Source: an uncultured Eubacteriales bacterium
GTDB taxonomy: Bacteria; Bacillota; Clostridia; Monoglobales; Monoglobaceae
Assembly (NCBI GenBank): GCA_900545865.1
Contig: URAN01000062.1
Span: 1-17,297 of the forward strand
Length of the DNA: 17,297 nucleotides
Direction: 5' to 3'
The notes below the pieces were generated by a model. It made no database searches and was not told where the DNA came from. It worked only from the letters and a program-made list of their open reading frames with translations. The translations under genes and the position numbers were made by a program. How positions within the stretch are numbered: position 1 is the first letter of the stretch; each line of letters begins with the position of its first letter. Below are positions 15,481 through 17,297 of this stretch, one piece after another.

Positions 15481-15509
15481 ATTATATCATATTGAAAAAT
15501 GAGTTAAAA
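15481..15509 (-). promoter_or_regulatory. Candidate promoter for the hydrolase/SLH operon
   Basis: On the minus strand a consensus -10 TATAAT lies at 15486-15481, with only a weak -35 (TTTAAC or TTTTAA) 16-17 bp upstream at about 15503-15509. A weak -35 is usual for activator-dependent promoters. The predicted start near 15474 gives a leader of about 157 nt that contains both inverted repeats. A second TATAAT (15394-15389) without a clear -35 is an alternative. Confidence 0.45.
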
Positions 15510-15519
15510 CCACTATAAA

Positions 15520-15549
15520 GACATTTTATTATGTTATAATGACATTTTA
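15520..15549. promoter_or_regulatory. Direct repeat with 21-bp period, candidate AraC-family operator
   Basis: GACATTTTA occurs at 15520-15528 and again at 15541-15549, 21 bp apart (two helical turns, same face). AraC-family proteins commonly bind direct-repeat half-sites about 21 bp apart. The pair lies just upstream of both candidate -35 regions, near -60 of each predicted start, so the neighbouring AraC-type protein could act on both promoters. The repeats are seen; binding is inferred. Confidence 0.45.
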
Positions 15550-15560
15550 AAAAATTTTTC

Positions 15561-15589
15561 TTGCTTTTTTTATTTATAAATGATATAAT
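15561..15589 (+). promoter_or_regulatory. Promoter of the AraC-family regulator gene
   Basis: TTGCTT (15561-15566) and a consensus TATAAT (15584-15589) are separated by exactly 17 bp. This places a start near 15596 and a leader of about 30 nt before the ATG at 15627. It is the best SigA-type promoter in the region. Confidence 0.75.
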
Positions 15590-15626
15590 ACCGATATTAA
15601 ACATTAACAGATAAGAGGTGCATATA

Positions 15627-16469
15627 ATGAATTACAGAGTACTGAACAAAGATGTTTTCTTTAAAAACGGATTATTATTTTTATACGAAGAAAAAGAGCA
15701 ATCTCAGGCAAACAATTTGCACAAACATCAGTTTTTCGAAATTTTTCTTACTCTTTCGGACCACTATCGTCATAATGTAAACGGAACAAAGCTGATACTT
15801 CCTCTGCATTCATTGGTGTTTGTCAGAGAAAGCGATATTCATGAAAATCTTTTTCCCGATGTATCTCAAAGCTATGTTCAGCTCTTAATTGACAGCAGCG
15901 TAATTCATTCACTTTTTTCATATTTGGGTGATAATGTTTACTGCCGTCTTTTGTTAAATGCCGAACTTCCGCCGACAATACAACTTAACACTTATGATTA
16001 TAACAAAGTGATGAAGTTATTTGACCAAATTAATCTGTTGAATGCCGATGACGCGGATGAGATAAATTTTTATTGCAAGAAATTACTCTTTAAACTTTTT
16101 ACCGAGTATTTTTCAAACTATTCTTTCTCGGACAATAAAAAAACTCCTTACTGGCTTGAACAAGCTATGGAACTCACAAAACGAAACAAAGTTTTTATAG
16201 AAGGAATAGACAGTATGGTGGAGCTTTGCGGAAAGTCTTATAAACACCTTTCGCGCAGTATGAAAAAATACCTTAATATGACTCCGTCAGAGTATATAAA
16301 CGACCTTAGGCTGAATTACGCCGCCAATTTATGCAGAAACACGCGCCAACCGATAACCGACATCTGTTATAACTGTGGTTTTAACAATATCAGCTATTTT
16401 TATTTTCTGTTCAAAAACAAATACGGCTGTACGCCGTTAGAGCTTAGACAACACTATATCATAGAATAA
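15627..16469 (+). CDS. AraC-family transcriptional regulator
   Basis: Cytoplasmic regulator of 280 aa, probably sensing a sugar or oligosaccharide and controlling the divergent operon. I use the ATG at 15627 instead of the GTG at 15618 because AAGAGGTG (15613-15620) is a ribosome binding site 6 nt before this ATG and overlaps the GTG. Residues about 30-75 resemble the cupin-like sensor half of the family (NLHKHQFFEIFLTL). The C-terminal ~95 residues form the two-helix-turn-helix AraC domain: first motif about 195-215 (IDSMVELCGKSYKHLSRSMK), second about 243-265 (ITDICYNCGFNNISYFYFLF), followed by the signature KYGCTPLELRQ. Length and layout match typical AraC/XylS proteins. The ligand cannot be read from the sequence. 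Confidence 0.9.
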   Translation: MNYRVLNKDVFFKNGLLFLYEEKEQSQANNLHKHQFFEIFLTLSDHYRHNVNGTKLILPLHSLVFVRESDIHENLFPDVSQSYVQLLIDSSVIHSLFSYLGDNVYCRLLLNAELPPTIQLNTYDYNKVMKLFDQINLLNADDADEINFYCKKLLFKLFTEYFSNYSFSDNKKTPYWLEQAMELTKRNKVFIEGIDSMVELCGKSYKHLSRSMKKYLNMTPSEYINDLRLNYAANLCRNTRQPITDICYNCGFNNISYFYFLFKNKYGCTPLELRQHYIIE

Positions 16470-16503
16470 ATCGAAACGATTAAAAAATTAAAGACAGCGG
16501 TCC

Positions 16504-16537
16504 GAAGGACGGTTGCGGATTTATGCAACCGTCCTTT
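16504..16537 (+). terminator. Hairpin after the AraC-family gene, probable terminator
   Basis: A 12-bp perfect stem (16505-16516 with 16525-16536, AAGGACGGTTGC) encloses an 8-nt loop, with one extra G-U pair possible. It starts about 35 nt after the stop codon. The trailing T tract is poor (TTTGAAAATATTTCC), so termination may be leaky. Confidence 0.6.
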
Positions 16538-16740
16538 GAAAATATTTCCTAAAGTCAAGGGATCGCAATTCGGATATTTGCCGAAAACGGTTGTATAATT
16601 TATTTGATTAACTTAACAAACGGAAATTTTAAGCGGCAATTTATATTTATATCAATTGAGCTGTGAATAACATTAGAAATAAAACCATAAAATTTCTCTA
16701 TAATTACCGTTTATGTCAATCTGGAGTTGTATAATATAAA
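16538..16740. other. Gene-free AT-rich spacer
   Basis: About 200 nt between the AraC-gene terminator and the insertion sequence. I see no convincing open frame, RNA gene or tract. TTGCCG (16578-16583) and CGGCAA (16634-16639) form a distant inverted pair that is probably chance. The true left end of the insertion sequence could lie in the last 20 nt of this stretch. Confidence 0.5.
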
Positions 16741-16745
16741 TAGAG

Positions 16746-16774
16746 TCGACAAACCCCAAAAAATCTGATATAAT
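16746..16774 (+). promoter_or_regulatory. Promoter of the IS3-family transposase
   Basis: TCGACA (16746-16751, one mismatch to TTGACA) and TATAAT (16769-16774) with a 17-bp spacer. It lies inside the candidate terminal repeat, as is common in IS3 elements, and fires toward orfA. Confidence 0.7.
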
Positions 16775-16801
16775 AAAATAAATCAGAAAGAGGGAAAGAA
16801 A

Positions 16802-17077
16802 ATGTCAAAGTACAGCAAAGAATTTAAAGAGGAAGCGTTAAAGCTATCCGATGAAATCGGAGTCAAGAAGGCAGCACTGCAATTAGGATTACAATACTAC
16901 ACGCTTGCGGATTGGAGAAAGGCTCGTAAGTATGCAAAAAAGCATACTGTGGTTCTGACAGAAAACGAAGCTCACGCCAAAATATGCGAGCTTGAACGTG
17001 AAAATGCAGAGCTTCGCCTGGCAAATGAAATATTGAAGGACACTCTCGGTTTTTTCGCAAAAGACCGGAAGAGGTAA
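16802..17077 (+). CDS. IS3-family transposase OrfA
   Basis: 91-aa DNA-binding subunit of an IS3-type transposase, recognising the element's ends. The N-terminal helix-turn-helix is clear (MSKYSKEFKEEALKLSDEIG, then KKAALQLGLQYYTLADWRKA). It is followed by a leucine-zipper-like coiled coil at about 55-80 (ICELERENAELRLANEILKD), which in this family mediates OrfA/OrfAB multimerisation. AGGG sits 7 nt before the ATG. Length is about normal for IS3 OrfA. The end of the frame contains a slippery heptamer that would fuse it to OrfB by -1 frameshifting. Confidence 0.92.
   Translation: MSKYSKEFKEEALKLSDEIGVKKAALQLGLQYYTLADWRKARKYAKKHTVVLTENEAHAKICELERENAELRLANEILKDTLGFFAKDRKR
17050..17056 (+). promoter_or_regulatory. 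Programmed -1 ribosomal frameshift site
   Basis: The codons GGT TTT TTC of orfA contain the canonical X XXY YYZ heptamer T TTT TTC. Slipping back one base leads directly into the orfB frame (…RKRPEEVKTAERH…), which overlaps orfA's end. IS3 elements normally make the active OrfAB transposase this way, though A AAA AAG-type sites are the commoner heptamer. Confidence 0.75.
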
Positions 17078-17297
17078 AAACAGCTGAAAGGCATACATTT
17101 GTTTTGAAATACAATAATAGATACACAATAAAATTAATGTGTAAAGTTTTGAAAATTAGCGAATCCGGATATTATAGGTGGTTGAAAAACAAGGACAAGC
17201 CTTCCAAGCGACAGCTTCTTCCGGTCAAAATAAAAGAAATCTTATCCGAACATCCCGATAATGCGAATTACGGATATGACCGCATACATAAAGCATT
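17053..17297 (+). CDS. IS3-family transposase OrfB (N-terminal part, truncated by window)
   Basis: Frame -1 relative to orfA, open from the slippery site to the window end. It encodes the start of the DDE integrase-type subunit: YNNRYTIKLMCKVLKISESG, YYRWLKN, then NANYGYDRIHKA, matching the HTH_21-like region of IS3 OrfB that precedes the catalytic domain. The DDE residues lie beyond the window. It is most likely made as an OrfAB fusion by frameshifting; an internal ATG at 17137 could give a separate OrfB. Whether the rest is intact cannot be judged. Confidence 0.85.

Larger units (their letters stand above)
16741..17297 (+). mobile_element. IS3-family insertion sequence, left part (cut by window end)
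   Basis: A promoter, orfA, a -1 frameshift site and the beginning of orfB occur in the order typical of IS3-family elements. The left end is uncertain: the stretch starting near 16741 (GTCGACAAACCCCAAAAAAT) resembles IS3-family terminal repeats, which often contain CCCCAAAAA, but the right end needed for comparison is outside the window. An end slightly further left, near 16720, is possible. It lies downstream of the regulator and disrupts nothing recognisable. Confidence 0.8.

Noticed and set aside
15475..15505. Inverted pair AACTCA / TGAGTT with a 19-nt centre
   Set aside because: Short arms in AT-rich DNA that overlap the candidate operon promoter; not strong enough to call an operator separately.
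1..17297. CRISPR array, tRNA or rRNA genes, replication origin
   Set aside because: No regularly spaced repeats, cloverleaf-like or rRNA-like sequence, or origin-type repeat clusters were seen on either strand.

Overview
The window looks like chromosomal DNA of an anaerobic, probably spore-forming Clostridia-type bacterium (Bacillota). The evidence is strong GGAGG-type ribosome binding sites, AT-rich intergenic DNA, three S-layer homology (SLH) proteins, and a fragment of a SigK/SigE-type sporulation sigma factor at the left edge. Large families of secreted SLH proteins and polysaccharide-degrading enzymes are typical of plant-fibre or gut Clostridia. I cannot name a species.

Left edge (1-841). 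The window opens inside a sigma-factor reading frame whose SigK-like similarity stops abruptly at about base 77. In Bacillus subtilis sigK this is where the excisable skin element interrupts the gene. A small protein with two XRE-type helix-turn-helix domains follows, then a perfect 15-bp-stem hairpin.

Core (842-15317, minus strand). Six large genes, all exported, lie head to tail with gaps of 26-51 nt and one 1-nt overlap, so they almost certainly form one operon of about 14.5 kb. In transcription order they are: a 1166-aa clan GH-A glycoside hydrolase with a C-terminal CBM9-like domain; an 805-aa non-catalytic protein with two LamG-like and two Ig-like domains; a 940-aa second glycoside hydrolase paralogous to the first; and three SLH proteins of 554, 877 and 427 aa. 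Neither enzyme carries SLH repeats, but the 554-aa SLH protein shares an N-terminal Ig-like module with the 940-aa enzyme. I infer a cell-surface polysaccharide-binding and cleaving system. No transporter or cytoplasmic sugar-metabolism gene lies in the window.

Control region (15318-15626). A divergent intergenic region separates the operon from an AraC-family regulator on the plus strand. It holds a TTGCTT-17-TATAAT promoter for the regulator, a weaker candidate promoter for the operon, a pair of identical 9-bp direct repeats 21 bp apart about midway between the two predicted starts, and two adjacent inverted repeats upstream of the operon's first gene.

Right edge (16470-17297). After a likely terminator and about 200 nt with no recognisable gene, an IS3-family insertion sequence begins. 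It has its own promoter, orfA, a canonical T TTT TTC slippery heptamer and the start of orfB, and it is cut by the window end.
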